From Cordia subcordata (lineage: Eukaryota > Streptophyta > Magnoliopsida > Boraginales > Cordiaceae), in the NCBI GenBank assembly GCA_028554755.1, contig JAPTOF010000020.1, positions 7,445,001 through 7,509,000 on the forward strand: a DNA stretch of 64,000 nucleotides, read 5' to 3'. Position 1 is the first letter of the stretch; each line of letters opens with the position of its first letter. This document shows positions 23,663 to 36,938 of the stretch, piece by piece. A program made the translations under genes and the position numbers. Below the pieces are notes generated by a model, which saw only the letters and a list, made by a program, of their open reading frames with translations, did not search any database and was not told the DNA's origin.

Positions 23663-26600
23663 TCTATGTAAAAATACCACTCATGAAAAATGTGCAAAAG
23701 TTGCTCAAGGCAAAACCTCGATGACTGTAAGGAGCCGACCAAATTAAAAAACACATGAAAACACACAAAACTAATTTAAAAAAAACAAGTGAATGTGGGG
23801 GGCCCCACAAACTGCCATCTGATTAGCAAAAGACATCATCAACATGTAAGCACATTGTGGTTAGGGGGCAAAAAACGTCATTACAGCGTGGGATTGATGT
23901 CATGATAAGCCCCACAAACGAGGGGGTTTTGTTGCGGGGAAAGGGGGTGTTAGGGTAGGGTGGCGTGGGGGTAGGAGTGAGTGGGTGGGGGTGGTGCTGA
24001 CGACTGCTATGCCAGCGGCTATTATCAAATCTTTGAATAAGAAGATGAGATTAAAAATGAAAACTTAGTCAAGCAAAAAAGAACAAATATATAATGGGGT
24101 GGGGTGTTGGGGGGGACCAATTGGCCATGCGTGTGATCACTAAAAAGGGTACAAAAGCCCTTCTCTTAGCTTCCATGTCCAGAGCCAACACAGTACCAGT
24201 AACAAAGTCTACCACAGAGTGACCCGACGGTTGTAAAATGGTTGCTTTAACGCCGTACCAAAAGCATTTCTATGAGAAGCATCTTGAGCAGATACTGCAC
24301 ATAAGCTTATTACTTAATATTCATATTTTGAGGGTAGCGAAATCTTCCTTCTTTTTTTTATTCTTGTGGATTTGAACTAGGCTAGTCTCAAATCATATTA
24401 GATTTGAAATTGATTCGTATCGACTAACAACAATGAAGAGAAAAATCCTCTCAACAATTGCTTTTTTCTATATATTCACACTTGCGTTCTTCTCCTTACA
24501 TAGGTGAGAACGTTACCATCTTAACCAACATTTTATATTAGTGAGAGAAATCTATTTACTATTACCATTTGTTACCCTAATTGCACTATAATGCAATCAT
24601 GTATTGGATGCTAAAGTTCTCATATACATTATAAAAATTTTATTTTATAAAAGAAGGTAAACGGATGAAGATGTAATATATAACAATAGTTTGATTATTT
24701 ATTTCTCTAAAAGTATGCACTATCGCGGTAATAGTACATATATATATTTTGCAACGACCAAGAACGAATGCAATGTTGTACTAGCTAGTGGAGCTCCAAT
24801 ACTTTCAAAAGTTCACGAGGAGCAGTTAGATATAACATGGCTCTCTCTCTTATATATGCATGTCATGTCAAGATGATGAATTTATTTCCTCTCTGTCTCT
24901 CACACAACACATGGTTATTTACAATTATGCTGCTAAAAATGGTAGTGAAAAAGGTAAGTAGAGTTGATGATCTTTGTTTTGCTTTTTATAAGCAAAGGGG
25001 TCTCATTAGCAGTGTAATTACTCAGACAATGCTGGTCCATGAGCTTTCAAAACAATGCATGACACACAGCATGCACTTTTTCCAATATTTACTCTCAGAA
25101 ACAAATCCTATTTTAACTATCATCCATCATTTTTTTAAGACATGTTTAAGCTTTTCTTTACCAGAAATGTAGCATGAGATAAAAGGTATTCAAACTTCTT
25201 TAGGCCAAACCACCCAACAGTTTGCAGAAGTGACTCTTCCACGAGCACAGTATGTTTGTCAGAAGTGAGAGGAAATGTCTTTCTTAATTCCCTTAAAGTT
25301 TTACGCTTGATAAAGCGTAACTAACTAGGTTTGCATTCAAACCAAGAAATAAAATATCATCGATGATGGGTGGCTGCTAATTGACCCCAAATTCTTAAAT
25401 ACTGTAAGAACCTTGAATATAGTACACATTAACTAGTTGGATTTTAATCGAACTCCATTAGTACATGTATGTATATCAATGCATGAGAGATTTAACATTC
25501 AATATTACTTTAAAAAAAAAGAAAAAAAAAACATAATCAAAGCATTATATATTGTGAGAACAATGCGGTGCTAGTAAACATCACATCAAGCGGTAGCATC
25601 ATATCAAGTGAAGTAAAATTCTTTCTTTTTATTCTTTTCAAGTGTTTTTTACAAGGTGGTGTGAAAAAGTGAGCAATAAGATTAGACATATATAGTTAGA
25701 AGAGAAAGACAAGTACCATGCCAAGCATTCTGGAACAACCTAGGATTTCAAAACCAAAATAATAGAATTTAATAGCAGATGAGGACAAGGAAATGGAATC
25801 TAATTAGTCACTGTTGGGAAAAGGGCTTTCTTGAGTTTGTTAGATGTGGTTTTTATAGTCAGATCGATGCTTCTACTTTTTGTCTTTAGTTTGAGGAAAA
25901 GGGCATCATCGTATTCTAAAGGGCATTCTTAACTCCTACGAACCTAAACCAAAAATTACACCTGCACCAGCTTGTAAAAGAAGAACATTTTTTATGAATA
26001 ACAAATTAAGTCTCCACTTCTCATTATATATATACCGAGTGGAGCTCCATATATATACAATCTTTTTGCACCAAGTGTCATTATAAGTGAGTTAGCATTA
26101 ATTAATGGACTTGGGACATTTTATGTGTATAGTGACATTACTAATATATTAAGTTTCCGAAAAGGATATTTTCAATACAAAAGGATCAGTTAGTATATCA
26201 TGTCCACGTTCAAAAGGTAGGAATACTGAAAAAATAAATTATAATTTACATGAGTATATGTAATGGAACATAACGTAGTGATATTCTGGATCTCATAGCA
26301 TCATAGTGTAACGAGTGAAAAATTTAACAATTGATAACTATAGTTGTTTATTTCTAAATATATTAATAATTCACAATCATGACATTATGTAATGATTGAA
26401 ATTGCTTCCCAAGGTGTTAATACAATAAATAAGTACAAAAATTAAACTTTTAGATGAGATGATTATTCTAATATAGTACCAGACCTTAGAAACCAAAAGA
26501 TCTCAATAAATATATTAATATCTTCTTCACAAATTTAAACTTTTAGAGAAAATAGTAACTCTAACACAAAATTAATAATCTAAGTTCAAATCTCATTAAA

Positions 26601-27530
26601 TTTGAAAAATTAAATTGAAAGTAGAGGGTTTAAATACAAGATTGATAATATGAGCTCAAATCTCATTAAATACAAAAAAAATATATATTAGAAGTAGAGA
26701 GTTTAAAAAGATTTATAATCTTTAAATCTTGATACGATGTCATGGACAAATTCATTTTATAAAAATGTAGAGTGTTGTTGTGATGTTGGGAGGAAACGAG
26801 GAATGGAACTTCTTGTTGTAGTTGTTGCGTTTGTTGGTGTTCATGTGTGTGTACGTGTTCGGGGGTGGGGGGGTGTTGCGTGGGGGGAGAGGGGGGGGGA
26901 GGGGGTGGAGATGTTTGAGGGTTTAGGAGTGAGAGATGGATAATGGGAGGGTGTCTTTAAGGGAGGAGTGCGTTCCAAGACACAATGATTACTTAGGGGT
27001 CTTGGGGGAAGCAGAAAGGGTTGGCGTGGAAAATAGCTATAAGATAAAGAGAACAATATAGAAGAACGTGTGGGTCTTGACCGAGGTAACCAAAGCCAAA
27101 GAGAAAGCCATCATCAGACCTTTTTATCATGATATATCTCACACACACACATACACCAAAAAAAAAAAAAAAGAAAGAAAGAAAAAAAATAGACACGAAC
27201 TTTCTTCTCTTATCTCTGCTTTATTAACATTGTCTTTGGTCTGTCGACAAATCTTTGTGTTTGCATTCACTGTGTTTTGTGTTTACGTTTCTTTCTCTTT
27301 CTCTCTCATTCTCGCAGCAGAGTGTAATTATACATTTTAAACCCATCACAAAGCAACATGCTATCATTAACTATAAAAATTCTAAAATATTAGTGATGAG
27401 CATATGCTCATGCTTAAGAAAGCACACAGAAAAAATTTTCTCACTCGTATGATAGCTACAGAAATGGAGAGTGGGAGAGAAAAGAGAATGCCGTAAGAAG
27501 AAAGGAAAGTAGAATAATAGTACAAATTGC
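23663..27530. other. Intergenic DNA upstream of the bHLH gene
   Basis: No gene is recognised. It contains G-rich strands at about 23930-24000 and 26861-26910, (AT) and (CA) tracts, and short reading frames without family signatures. The last few hundred bases probably include the distal promoter of the bHLH gene. Confidence 0.4.
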
Positions 27531-27540
27531 ATACATCTCT

Positions 27541-27549
27541 CTATATATG
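27541..27549 (+). promoter_or_regulatory. Candidate TATA box of the bHLH gene
   Basis: The sequence ctatatatgc lies about 650 bp upstream of the start codon, followed by pyrimidine-rich and A-rich leader-like DNA. A second TATA-like string (ctataaaaagg, 28162-28172) lies only 25-35 bp from the ATG and would leave almost no leader. The choice is a guess from spacing. Confidence 0.3.
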
Positions 27550-27884
27550 CTAGAGAGTGTAGGTGGGGTGTGGGGGAGAGACCATCAGACTTTGAGGGCC
27601 CAAAAACAATACACCCAAAAAGACATTACACAACCAAGTAAGAATAGATGAAATTTCATCTAAGAGAGTGATCGTATAGTTAAAATAAACGTCGTTCTCA
27701 ATAAAAATAAAAAGGCACAAGAGAAAAAGAAAAAAAGCTTTACTTCTTAGTAGAATAAAAAGTGGTCATCACCATTCACCATCTCACTCCTGCACAAAAG
27801 CTGTGGAAAGAAAGAAACAGAAGGAAAAAAAAAAAAACTCTCAATAACATATTAAAAATTAAGGTTTGTGTTTTACCTTCTTTT

Positions 27885-28051
27885 ATGTTTTTATTTTTCC
27901 TCTCCTTGGATATGCCTTTTGGTTAAACCCTTTTGCTTATAGGAAGTAGAATCCAAGTTGTTTTTTCTTTTATCCCTTTCTTATATTCTTTGATCAACTT
28001 TTCATCTTTATTTGTCAGGAAAAAAAAGATATGATTATGAAACAAGCCTAA
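27885..28051 (+). promoter_or_regulatory. Possible upstream ORFs in the bHLH leader
   Basis: If the leader is long, it contains two short upstream ORFs. One at 27885-27926 (13 codons, MFLFFLSLDMPFG) is entirely in frame with its own stop. The other at 28031-28051 encodes MIMKQA. They could lower translation of the main ORF. Whether this DNA is in the mature mRNA is unknown. Confidence 0.3.
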
Positions 28052-28195
28052 AGTCTTCCAATTTTGCTTCTACTTTTGTAGGTTCTTTCAGGAGATAATC
28101 AAACTTCAACCTATACAAAACCCAAAAAAAAAAGAGCAAAATATATTGGTTATTGGGATTCCTATAAAAAGGAGGCTTGGGGAATCTATTGTATT

Positions 28196-29984
28196 ATGTG
28201 TGATAAGAAAGAGGAAGGCCAAGGAGATTGCTCTCAAAGTATACATAACATTCATCAGGGTTTCCAAGATCAGCAGCTACTTCTTCAACATCAACAACAA
28301 CAACAAGATCAAGAGATGCAGCAACCAAGCAGTATTGATGCATACATGGCTGCTGCTTCAGGGTTGATGATCCCAGAGGTGTCACCAATCCTCCCATGGA
28401 GTAATACACTTCCTCCTTCTGTCCATGGCTTCAACCCGGTTCATCATCATCAGTTCCCACCCAACCCGGTCCGCGACCACCACCACCACCATGTCGACCC
28501 TTTTCTCCTCCCTCCACCGCCGTCGCCATACGGAGGTTTATTCAGCAGAAGGCAGTTTGCATATGAAGGAGGACCATCGTCGTCGGACAACCACCACCTC
28601 AGGCTCATATCTGAAACTTTAGGCCAGGCGGTTCAAACCGGTGCAACTGCTGCTGCTGCCCCTTTTGGCCTCCAGGCTGAATTACAAAAGATGACAGCCC
28701 AAGAAATCATGGATGCTAAGGCTCTTGCTGCTTCCAAGAGCCATAGTGAAGCTGAAAGGAGACGTAGGGAAAGGATCAATAATCATCTTGCTAAGCTGCG
28801 TACTTTACTCCCCAGCACCACCAAAGTAAGCACTCAAAATCCTTTTCCAACTACGTTAAATCATGCTCGGTTTTGCATTAGAGACGTTCAAATTATTGAA
28901 TCGATGTTAACTATAACCCTAGCCTTCGAAGCTAACGATTATGTGGGTTCTAAAAGTTCTACACTAATTTTATATGTTAATGGCGTAGTGCAATATCTGT
29001 TTTCAGCTTTTAGGTTCAAAGATCTTCATAGATCTTCAAGATTTGACTGCAGTCTCGTATTTTATGCTTCTAATAATATTCTATAGTATCAGTTTATCTT
29101 CTTCATTTGACATATATAACTTACCTAATTGTTTCAAGTTCATGTTCTGGACCATTTTTGTTCTACTTTCTCGTGGTAGTTTCCAAGGTAAGGAAAACAG
29201 GAAAAAGGGTAATTAATAAACACAAGCGTTGATGTCGCTAAGGTGACAGAATAAAGAGAGACTATGGTGCAGTTGAAAAGCTTCCATGGCGAATTCTTGC
29301 CGGATCTATGGAGGCCAAAGTGAAAAACAAGAGTAAAAAGAAACCAAAGACAAAGAAGCATTCCTGTCAGTATTATTTACAGACCAAACATTCACCAATA
29401 CTCCTACCTAGTCCTCAAAAACCACATCATGTGTGTGTGTGTATATATATATATATAGCTTTTCTCATTTTCATCTGCATATATATTCAGATAGTTAACT
29501 TTGTTGTATGATTTAATGGGGTTCGTAGACGGACAAAGCATCGCTGCTAGCCGAAGTAATTCAACACGTGAAGGAGCTGAAGAGGCAAACATCACTGATA
29601 GCAGAAACAAGCCAAGTCCCAACAGAGATAGACGAGTTAACAGTGGACAATGCGTCAGATGAAGATGGTAGGTTGGTGATCAAAGCATCACTGTGCTGTG
29701 AAGACAGGTCAGATCTCTTGCCCGACCTGATCAAAACCCTTAAAGCTCTAAAGCTGAGAACACTAAAAGCTGAGATCACAACCCTTGGCGGGCGCATGAA
29801 GAATGTCTTATTCATCACCAGTGAAGAAGACTCAAGCGATGGTGACCAACAACAGCAACAGCAACACTGCATAAGCTCAATACAAGAAGCCCTCAAAGCA
29901 GTCATGGAGAAATCAGGTGGTGATGAGTCTGCTTCTGGCAGTGTTAAGAGACAAAGAACCAATCTTAATATCCTTGGAACATAA
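28196..29984 (+). CDS. bHLH30: bHLH transcription factor, bHLH30/TMO5-like
   Basis: Exon 1 is 28196-28825 and exon 2 is 29529-29984, joined across a GT-AG intron of 703 bp. The product is 361 residues. The N-terminus (MCDKKEE) is followed by Gln-, His- and Pro-rich stretches. FGLQAELQKMTAQEIMDAKA leads into the bHLH domain. Its basic part is residues 182-194, with His183, Glu187 and Arg191, the E-box/G-box contact pattern. The intron falls in the loop after STTK, and helix 2 follows (TDKASLLAEVIQHVKELKR). An ACT-like dimerisation domain lies at about 258-307, and a Gln run near 318. The whole layout matches Arabidopsis bHLH30 (TMO5-LIKE1), a nuclear factor that pairs with LHW-type bHLHs in vascular cell division. 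The start is supported by family agreement at MCxKKEE. The reading frame is intact. Confidence 0.93.
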
Positions 29985-30092
29985 ACTCATCATCACCGCA
30001 GCTTAACAAATTAATAATAACACCTCAGTAACTCTTCTTTACATCTGTTTTTTTTTTTTTTTCGCTTCTCTGGTGTGTTTTTCTTGGGTGTG

Positions 30093-30123
<31 letters not shown>

Positions 30124-32715
30124 GGTTATCCAGTCTTGAAAGCTATTGTGATATGGTGGGTAGTTAGAATGGGGGAAAAAACAGTGAAGAATCTTTTTCG
30201 TGAAGAGAGAAGCATTATTATCAGAAACCAACATAGAAATGTGGACTTTGATAGTTCTTTGTTGATCCCATTCGGACGCAAAACATGCAGTTTGTCTGCT
30301 GGGAAGAAGCTGGTGGTGTTTTTTTGTTCTCTAGTGAATAGTGATGTATGTATGTATATATGTATACACACACACACACTCCACCAACACCACCAGCATT
30401 ATATACCCCTTACAAAAGGCAACTATTTCAGGCTTCCAGCTCAAGTGATGCAAAAATGGAGGAAGAGAAGAAATTGGAAAAAGAAAAACCTTTAAAGGGA
30501 TATAGAAGCATGCATGCAAAAGTTTCAGAATCACGAGAGCTTGTGATGGTTTGCTTGTGGGGATGTATATATTATATAACTACTATTTTGACTTTTTGCT
30601 CTATTGGTCTAGCTCCATTATATTATATTTTGTACTTTGTGTTTGTTTTTACATTTGGCTTTATTATTTTTGGTTGCTATTTTGGAGGTGATATGAGGTC
30701 TTGAAACCAAAGAAAATCACTGTATTTTCTCTACTGGCTGTTCGCTTATGTTATTTGCCTGACTTGTATTGAACTGATCGTCACTTTGTCTCAAGAATTA
30801 GGGTCCTATTTAGTTGGGTTAATTTGACATTTTCTTTGCATATTTTGTAATTGCATGCTTATTTAAATTAAAATTATTGTATCTTAATTTCTCACATGAT
30901 TTGGCTAGTGCTAAGGGCAAATATATCTCTTTCTCTGTCAAATATACCCTGATCATTTAAGTTGGTGAAAGTATTTGAGGTAGGATAACTTGGAGATCAT
31001 TGTAGTGTCACTTTATGTGGAGTTTACCTTTATCAACAAATTTTTGAAGTGTTTGAGAAGAGCTTGAGAATAGGCTGTTAAGCAAATAATTAATTTGATG
31101 TGTTACACAAATTTTATTTATTTATTGCTCAAAAAATTAAATGCTCTTTTCTCTAGTCTGTTTATTAAATCAAAGTAAATTTTTCTCTGATCTTCTTTCT
31201 CTAATTTAGTACTCTTTATTATGCCGTTTGTTATGGATTATGCAAACTGTTTTCTTTCTCAAAAAATGTGGCTGCAGAATTACCTCTTAGAACTATTTCC
31301 TATTGATGATCTAGGAACATAGTTATGCTATGTCTTTCAATATTCGTTATGGCTTTTTTGGACAATATGTAAAAATAGCTTTTCAGATAATTTTTAGTAT
31401 TTTAACAAGATTAAAATACTACTTCATTGAGTTATTATCGTTCAATAAAATATTGTTTCATAATAACTTTAGTGTTTGGAGTAACTTTTGTTAAACATTA
31501 AAAATATTAACATGCATTTCATAAGAGTGTTTAGCATTTCAGGTCTCTTGTCAATCCAACCCATAAATTATTCTCACTTCAATCTCTCTCTCTCTTTATC
31601 TTCCAAATATCAGTACACTTTCACTTCTTTTTTCACAAACATAAACTACAATAATGCAAAAATCAATTTCCTACCAAAATCTACTAAAAGAATTTGATAG
31701 TTCATTCAATATTTTTCTCTAACCCCAAAAAATTTAAATCTATTTAAAATATCAAAACATAAATAGTTTAATATACTTCAAACATATATCTAATTATAAA
31801 ATGAATAATTTTATTATTATAATAGTAATAAATAAGTGTAATCATCATCATAATAATAACATGATACCCACATGCTTTTACGTGTGTTTATATTCACCAG
31901 TTAATCAACAACTAATTTTATTAGACATATTTTCTTCAATTAGCTAGCTAAAGCTATATACTAACATCTAAAATATAACTATTATTAATTACTTAAATAG
32001 CTATCAATTACCTAAACAACAAATTATATGCCTAACATGACCTATATCACTAATTTATTGCAATCCATAATATAATGTTTTGCATTTCAAACGAAATGTC
32101 CTTCTTTCATAAGGCATGACCTTTTTGTAACAACTAAAATATTAACTAATTACTTATACACATTGATTGTTGATGATATTTTGTGGGGTTACATTGCTTT
32201 GGAAAACGTAATTTGCTTGAATTTCCAGAACTAGTTGCTCAGAATTAAGTAATTTCAAGAATTAGCTGCTCAAGATTTGAAGTACATATGAAGATTAAGA
32301 TGCTTCTTGGTATTACATGGTTTTGAAAATGAACACAAAAGTATAGTCTATATTTCCTTTCTATTTCATCAACATTAATATGTTAACTGTTCTCGTAGCT
32401 ATATATTTGAAGTGCTTTTCTCCAATTATTATAACAAAAATTTTCTATTTAAACACCATGACAATATTGCTTGTTCATAGTCTATAAAACAATCAAATAC
32501 CATGTCTCTTGTAAGTCTCAAGAGACACACTAAGCTGGTGACTTATATAATAGAATAAATTGGGATAGAAATGAAATGAGTTAGGGAATAGATAGTGTGC
32601 TTGGAATGCTTATTTTAATATTCTTATCCTATTTAAACGAGGAGACATTTTATAAAATTTAAGACATCTTGTGATAAAATTAGCCTTGTGTTATTATATA
32701 CATAATATTACTATA
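29985..32715. other. bHLH 3' flank and intergenic DNA
   Basis: The first few hundred bases probably hold the 3' UTR, with T runs at 30048-30062 and 30110-30123. The rest is AT-rich with no supported gene. A 118-codon plus-strand frame at 30348-30704 starts in a CA repeat and has no family signature. Confidence 0.4.
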
Positions 32716-32835
32716 GTAACAACAACAACAACAACAACAACAATAATAGTAATAGTACCCGTCCCTCCCCAGATTTGAATCCAATACCTCACTTTTGAGA
32801 AAAGTAACCTCAACTATTTGAACTACTCTCTAATC
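32716..32835 (-). mobile_element. tRNA-derived SINE with (TTG)n tail
   Basis: On the minus strand it reads GATTAGAGAGTAGTTCAAAT (A-box-like tRNA half), then GGATTCAAATCTGGGG (B box). It ends in about eight TTG units, seen as CAA on the plus strand at 32720-32745. TTG tails are typical of several plant SINE families. It resembles the split SINE at 12107-12149 and 17042-17078. Confidence 0.6.
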
Positions 32836-33933
32836 CCCTATTTGGTACAATTAGTTATTTGAATATCTTTTAGTAATTAACAAATAGGTATATATGATGT
32901 TTTAGCTATTTAACTAGTTAATTGATAAAATGTATTTTACAAAATTAGTTGTTGGGTTAACTAATAAATGTAAAAGGATATAAAGGGCATGAGTATCATC
33001 TTAATATTGTTATTACTACTATAATTATGATAAACATAATTATTGTTATTATTATTGAAATAAGAAAACATAGATGTATAAATGTTGATGATAACAGTGG
33101 TTTATTATTAAAGTAAATTAAAAATAATTTTTTGATAAAAGTAAGAGAGTATAGTTTGAAATTCTTAAGTACATATGTATGCATGTGTAAAGGGGTGAAG
33201 AGAGAGAGAGAAAAAGAAAATACTTGAGACTATCCTGACAAATCTCTAAAAGAGACATGCTTTTAAGATTGAGAGGGAGGATAGAGGGTTTGGGGGGGGG
33301 GGGGGCGAGGAAATAAAAGTTAAACGGTAATATATAAAATGAAGTTAATGTTCAACAAAAGATTTTAAGGACTAATTTGAAAGTTCTTTTTCCAAACGAC
33401 AATAATTAAGGAAGATAGTACTTGGACCTTTCTTTTTCAAGTTGTGGACAAACTCTATACTTGGCAGTAACCAAATTGGGCCGAATGAGCGATGCAAAAA
33501 ACAATACATCTAACGTTTTTTTTTCCTAGGATTTGAAATTGTAGAAGAAATTCCATGAAATGACGGCTTTTTTAGCTTGATATCTACATAGCATTATGAC
33601 ACTACGTATAATATATATATACGTAATATATACGTAATACTATATAGTATATTCATATTTTTGGGTTGAAAAAATAAAGTTATTAATATGTTGTTCCCTT
33701 TGCACTTGCGATTGCTAGTCCCATGTGTAGTTGTCATTTTCACATGAATGTGACGTTGCCGTAAAATCCTTCCACGTATACCTAAATACTAACTAGCAGG
33801 CATTACTTCTTGTCCATTGATCAAAGAGATAAAGAAGATGATTGCATGTTGATTTTAAATTAGGTTCGACGTGTGCTGAAAGAATAATATTTTGTCACTC
33901 GTTCACCCCTTTATTTTATCTTTAATAGAAAAT
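32836..33933. other. AT-rich intergenic DNA
   Basis: No gene is seen. It contains a run of G's at about 33291-33305 and TA-rich palindromic stretches at 33607-33640. Confidence 0.45.
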
Positions 33934-33938
33934 AAATT
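33934..33938. repeat. Target site duplication AAATT, left copy
   Basis: AAATT directly precedes the first TG of the TRIM array and recurs at 34778-34782 after its final CA. Confidence 0.75.
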
Positions 33939-34777
33939 TGTAATGTCCCATTCTATATCAGTTTTTTGTGAGGTTTGTGTGCACTTTGGCTTAAGTTCAC
34001 TACTACTGTCACATCACCGGCTTAAGCATTTTGCCACAGTCAGTTAAGTTCAAGTGTGGTGGCAGGCCAGTAATTGGATCTGAGTCGTTACAGGTAGTAT
34101 CAGAGTAAGCTCTAGGTGAATTTCATGCCACCTAGGATTCTAGGTTGTGTTCTGTTCTTTTTATGTTTGAATCATGATGAGAACGTCAGGTTTTTAAGGG
34201 GGGAGTCTGTAACGCCCTATTCCACATCGGTTCTTTGTAAGATTTGTGTGCACTTTATAATAGATTAATATTAGTTCTTTGTAAGATTTGTGTGTACTTT
34301 CTAATGGATTGGGTTCACTACTATTGTCATCACCGACTTAAGCATTTTGAGCCAGTTGGTTAGGCTCAAGTGACATCGGGTCTTTAAGGGAGGAAGTTTG
34401 AAATGTCAATCGTGACGAGGACGTCGGGTCTTTCAGGGGGGAGTCTATAACGCCTCATCCCACATCGTTCTTTGTGATATTTGTGTGCACTTTATAATAT
34501 ATTAGGTTTACTACTACTATCATCACCGACTTAAACATTTTGGGTCAGTTGATCAGGCTCAAGTGATGTCAGGTTTTTAAGGGAGGGAGTCTGTAACGCC
34601 TCATCCCACATTAGTTCTTTGTGAGATTTGTGTGCACTTTATAATGACTTGGATTCACTACTACTGTCATCGGTTTAAGCATTTTGGATCAGATGGTTAG
34701 GCTCGTTTAAGCATTTTGGATCAGTTGGTTAGGCTTAAGTGTGGTAACAGGTCAGTAGTTAAACCTGGGTCGTTACA
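33939..34777 (+). mobile_element. TRIM retroelement, tandem LTR array
   Basis: Four LTR-like units occur in tandem. They start at 33939 (TGTAATGTCCCATTC), 34208 (TGTAACGCCCTATTCC), about 34447 (TATAACGCCTCATCCC) and about 34592 (TGTAACGCCTCATCCC). The first ends at 34092 in GTCGTTACA, 154 bp. It is followed by a Met-type primer site relic (TATCAGAGTAAGC) and about 100 bp, then a polypurine tract (AAGGGGGGAGTC) and the next LTR. The final unit ends at 34777 in GGGTCGTTACA. The units between are truncated at their 3' ends and separated by copies of the polypurine segment. There is no coding capacity. One AAATT duplication brackets the whole array, so it inserted or expanded as a unit. Confidence 0.85.
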
Positions 34778-34782
34778 AAATT
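34778..34782. repeat. Target site duplication AAATT, right copy
   Basis: Exact match to 33934-33938. Confidence 0.75.
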
Positions 34783-36404
34783 TATGTATTAAATATCAAA
34801 TCTCTTGTATATATATAAAATTTTTATTATAAAAGGAATTGTCAAAAAATGATATATAGAAAATCTACATTCTCAAACTTTCCACCTTATTTAGTACTTC
34901 CTGTTACTCTGAGATAACCCCAAATTGAATCTCTCTTGCTGTAACATAGAGATCTTATTAATTTTTAAAGCGTAAATATTGGAAAAGATACTTAAACTAT
35001 GCTCAGGCTAGCTCAAATTTAGTTCTTAATATCTCATTGCATATTTCAATTTCAACCCTTTAAATATTAAGTATGTTTACGTGAGCTTTTTTATTATCCT
35101 TATTCTAAAGCTCAGAGTTTGCAAATACAAGTCATACGACCTCTTTTATTGACGTTTTGAACGAAAAAAACTAAAATGATTAATTGTGGAACATATTAGA
35201 GAAGTTAAGCAAATAATTCCGTTAATTTAAAGTCAAATACATAGAAGTAACTATAGCAGCAGCAAAAGGAAAACATTCAAACTAATCATATATAGATGGT
35301 TGATGGAAGAACAAAAATAGAGTAAGAAGTTGGGCCTAGAGACTTTTTCCCTTCGCTCATGAAGACAGCCCAAAGAATTATTAGAATCCCAACTGGTTGG
35401 TCAGTGAATTAGAGTCATATACAAGCCAGCTTGGAAGGTTTTCGTATTTATGTATCTATATAACATAGATACGCATACACACAGATATACATATATATAT
35501 ATATACATATACATACATACATACATACATACATATATGTATGTATGTATATATTGTTTTATCTATTGCTCTGCTTCATTAACTTTATTGGCCAGTGTCC
35601 CACGAGGATAGGAGAAGGTTTTTGTAAATTTTTGTGTTAGGATTTAATAATATGATATTAACAAGTGAGGGCATTAGAGTTATTTTTAGCATTCAATTGA
35701 CAAATTAAGTTGTATGAAAAGGCTTTTTGAAAATGGACTTTTAGCTAAATAAATTTCTGGTGAAAACAAAAATGTGCTTGATTATTTCTATATGGGGTAA
35801 AATGTACCAGACCCTCCTATGGTTCATCAAAACGCACCAAACCCCCTTGTGGTCTAAAAAGTTTCACATAACCCCCCTATAGTCTATAAAAGTGCATCAT
35901 ATCCCCTTGCAGTTAAAAAAAAGTTATCTTAAACCATGATTATTTTAAATTACCCAACTACCTTTGTTTATATGACAAAAGAAATGTACCTAAAATGATT
36001 TGAACCCTTAACCTTAAATTAAAACAACAAATACTCTAACCAAATGAAATAGTGCTTGGTTTTACATTTGAAAATAACTGTTGGTTGCCTAAATTACTAA
36101 AAAGAACATTTTGAAACTAATATTGTTTGTTTTATATAATATACTATTTTGTTCATATTTTTACTTGTTTGAAAAAATTATCCAAAAAATTATAGTTATA
36201 ATTTAAAATATTAATAACAAAAATAAAAATATTTTAGCAAAAATAGAATCAAAGGTCATTACAACCTGATGAGAAACTAAAAACGTCAAACAAAGTAAAA
36301 GAAGGAAAGGAAAAAGAGCATTACCTACACCATGCGCACAATACTCAGCATGAGCACTGTATAATATATTGTGTGTGAACAGTATGCACACAATGCACCA
36401 AAGT
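34783..36404. other. AT-rich intergenic DNA
   Basis: No gene is recognised. There is a CATA/GTAT microsatellite with internal symmetry at about 35484-35551. At 35795-35935 the phrase 'aaccccc...tgtggtctataaa' repeats three or four times with variation, probably a transposon remnant. Confidence 0.45.
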
Positions 36405-36910
36405 ATATGTATTCAAAATTTTTATATTATATATTCAAAACTGTTATATTATATGTTCAAAATTTTTATATTTTATGTTCAAAACTTTTATTATTCAGAG
36501 CTTTTTAACAATAAATTCATAAGTTTAATTTTTTATCACTCTTATATTACATGTTCAAAAACTTTAAATAATATTCAAAACTCTTATATTATATGTTCAA
36601 AATTTTTATATTTTAGGTTCAACATTTTTAATTATTCACAATTTGTTAACAATGAGCTTTTTAGATAATAATTAAAACTCTTATATTTTAGATTCAACAC
36701 TTTTAGTTATTCACAACTTTTTAACAATAAGCTTATTTAATTTTTCAAAAGTTCTTGTATTATATGTTCAAAAGTTTTAGATAATGTGTTCAATAACGAA
36801 TATTTATAAATGTTAAATTTTATATTTCGCAAGTTTTATATTATGTTCATAGCTTTTTGTAATAAATGTTCAAAATACTTATACTTGATATTCAAAGCTT
36901 TTATATTATA
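36405..36910. repeat. Degenerate AT-rich tandem repeat (host of the Helitron)
   Basis: Variants of 'ttcaaaattttatattatatg' recur about every 20-25 bp. They sit within a longer unit containing 'attattcacaactttttaacaataagctt', seen near 36495, 36633 and 36709. The same motif resumes at 39890-39990 on the far side of the Helitron, so the Helitron inserted into this array. Confidence 0.65.
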
Positions 36911-36921
36911 CTAGCGTGACA

Positions 36922-36938
36922 CCCGTGCCATGCACGGG
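36922..36938 (-). other. Helitron 3' hairpin
   Basis: CCCGTGC (36922-36928), loop CAT, GCACGGG (36932-36938). It ends 7 nt from the CTAG terminus, the normal position of the Helitron terminator hairpin. Confidence 0.85.

Noticed and set aside
30348..30704. 118-codon plus-strand frame ending in a hydrophobic segment
   Set aside because: It begins in a CA repeat downstream of the bHLH gene. The hydrophobic end comes from T-rich DNA.
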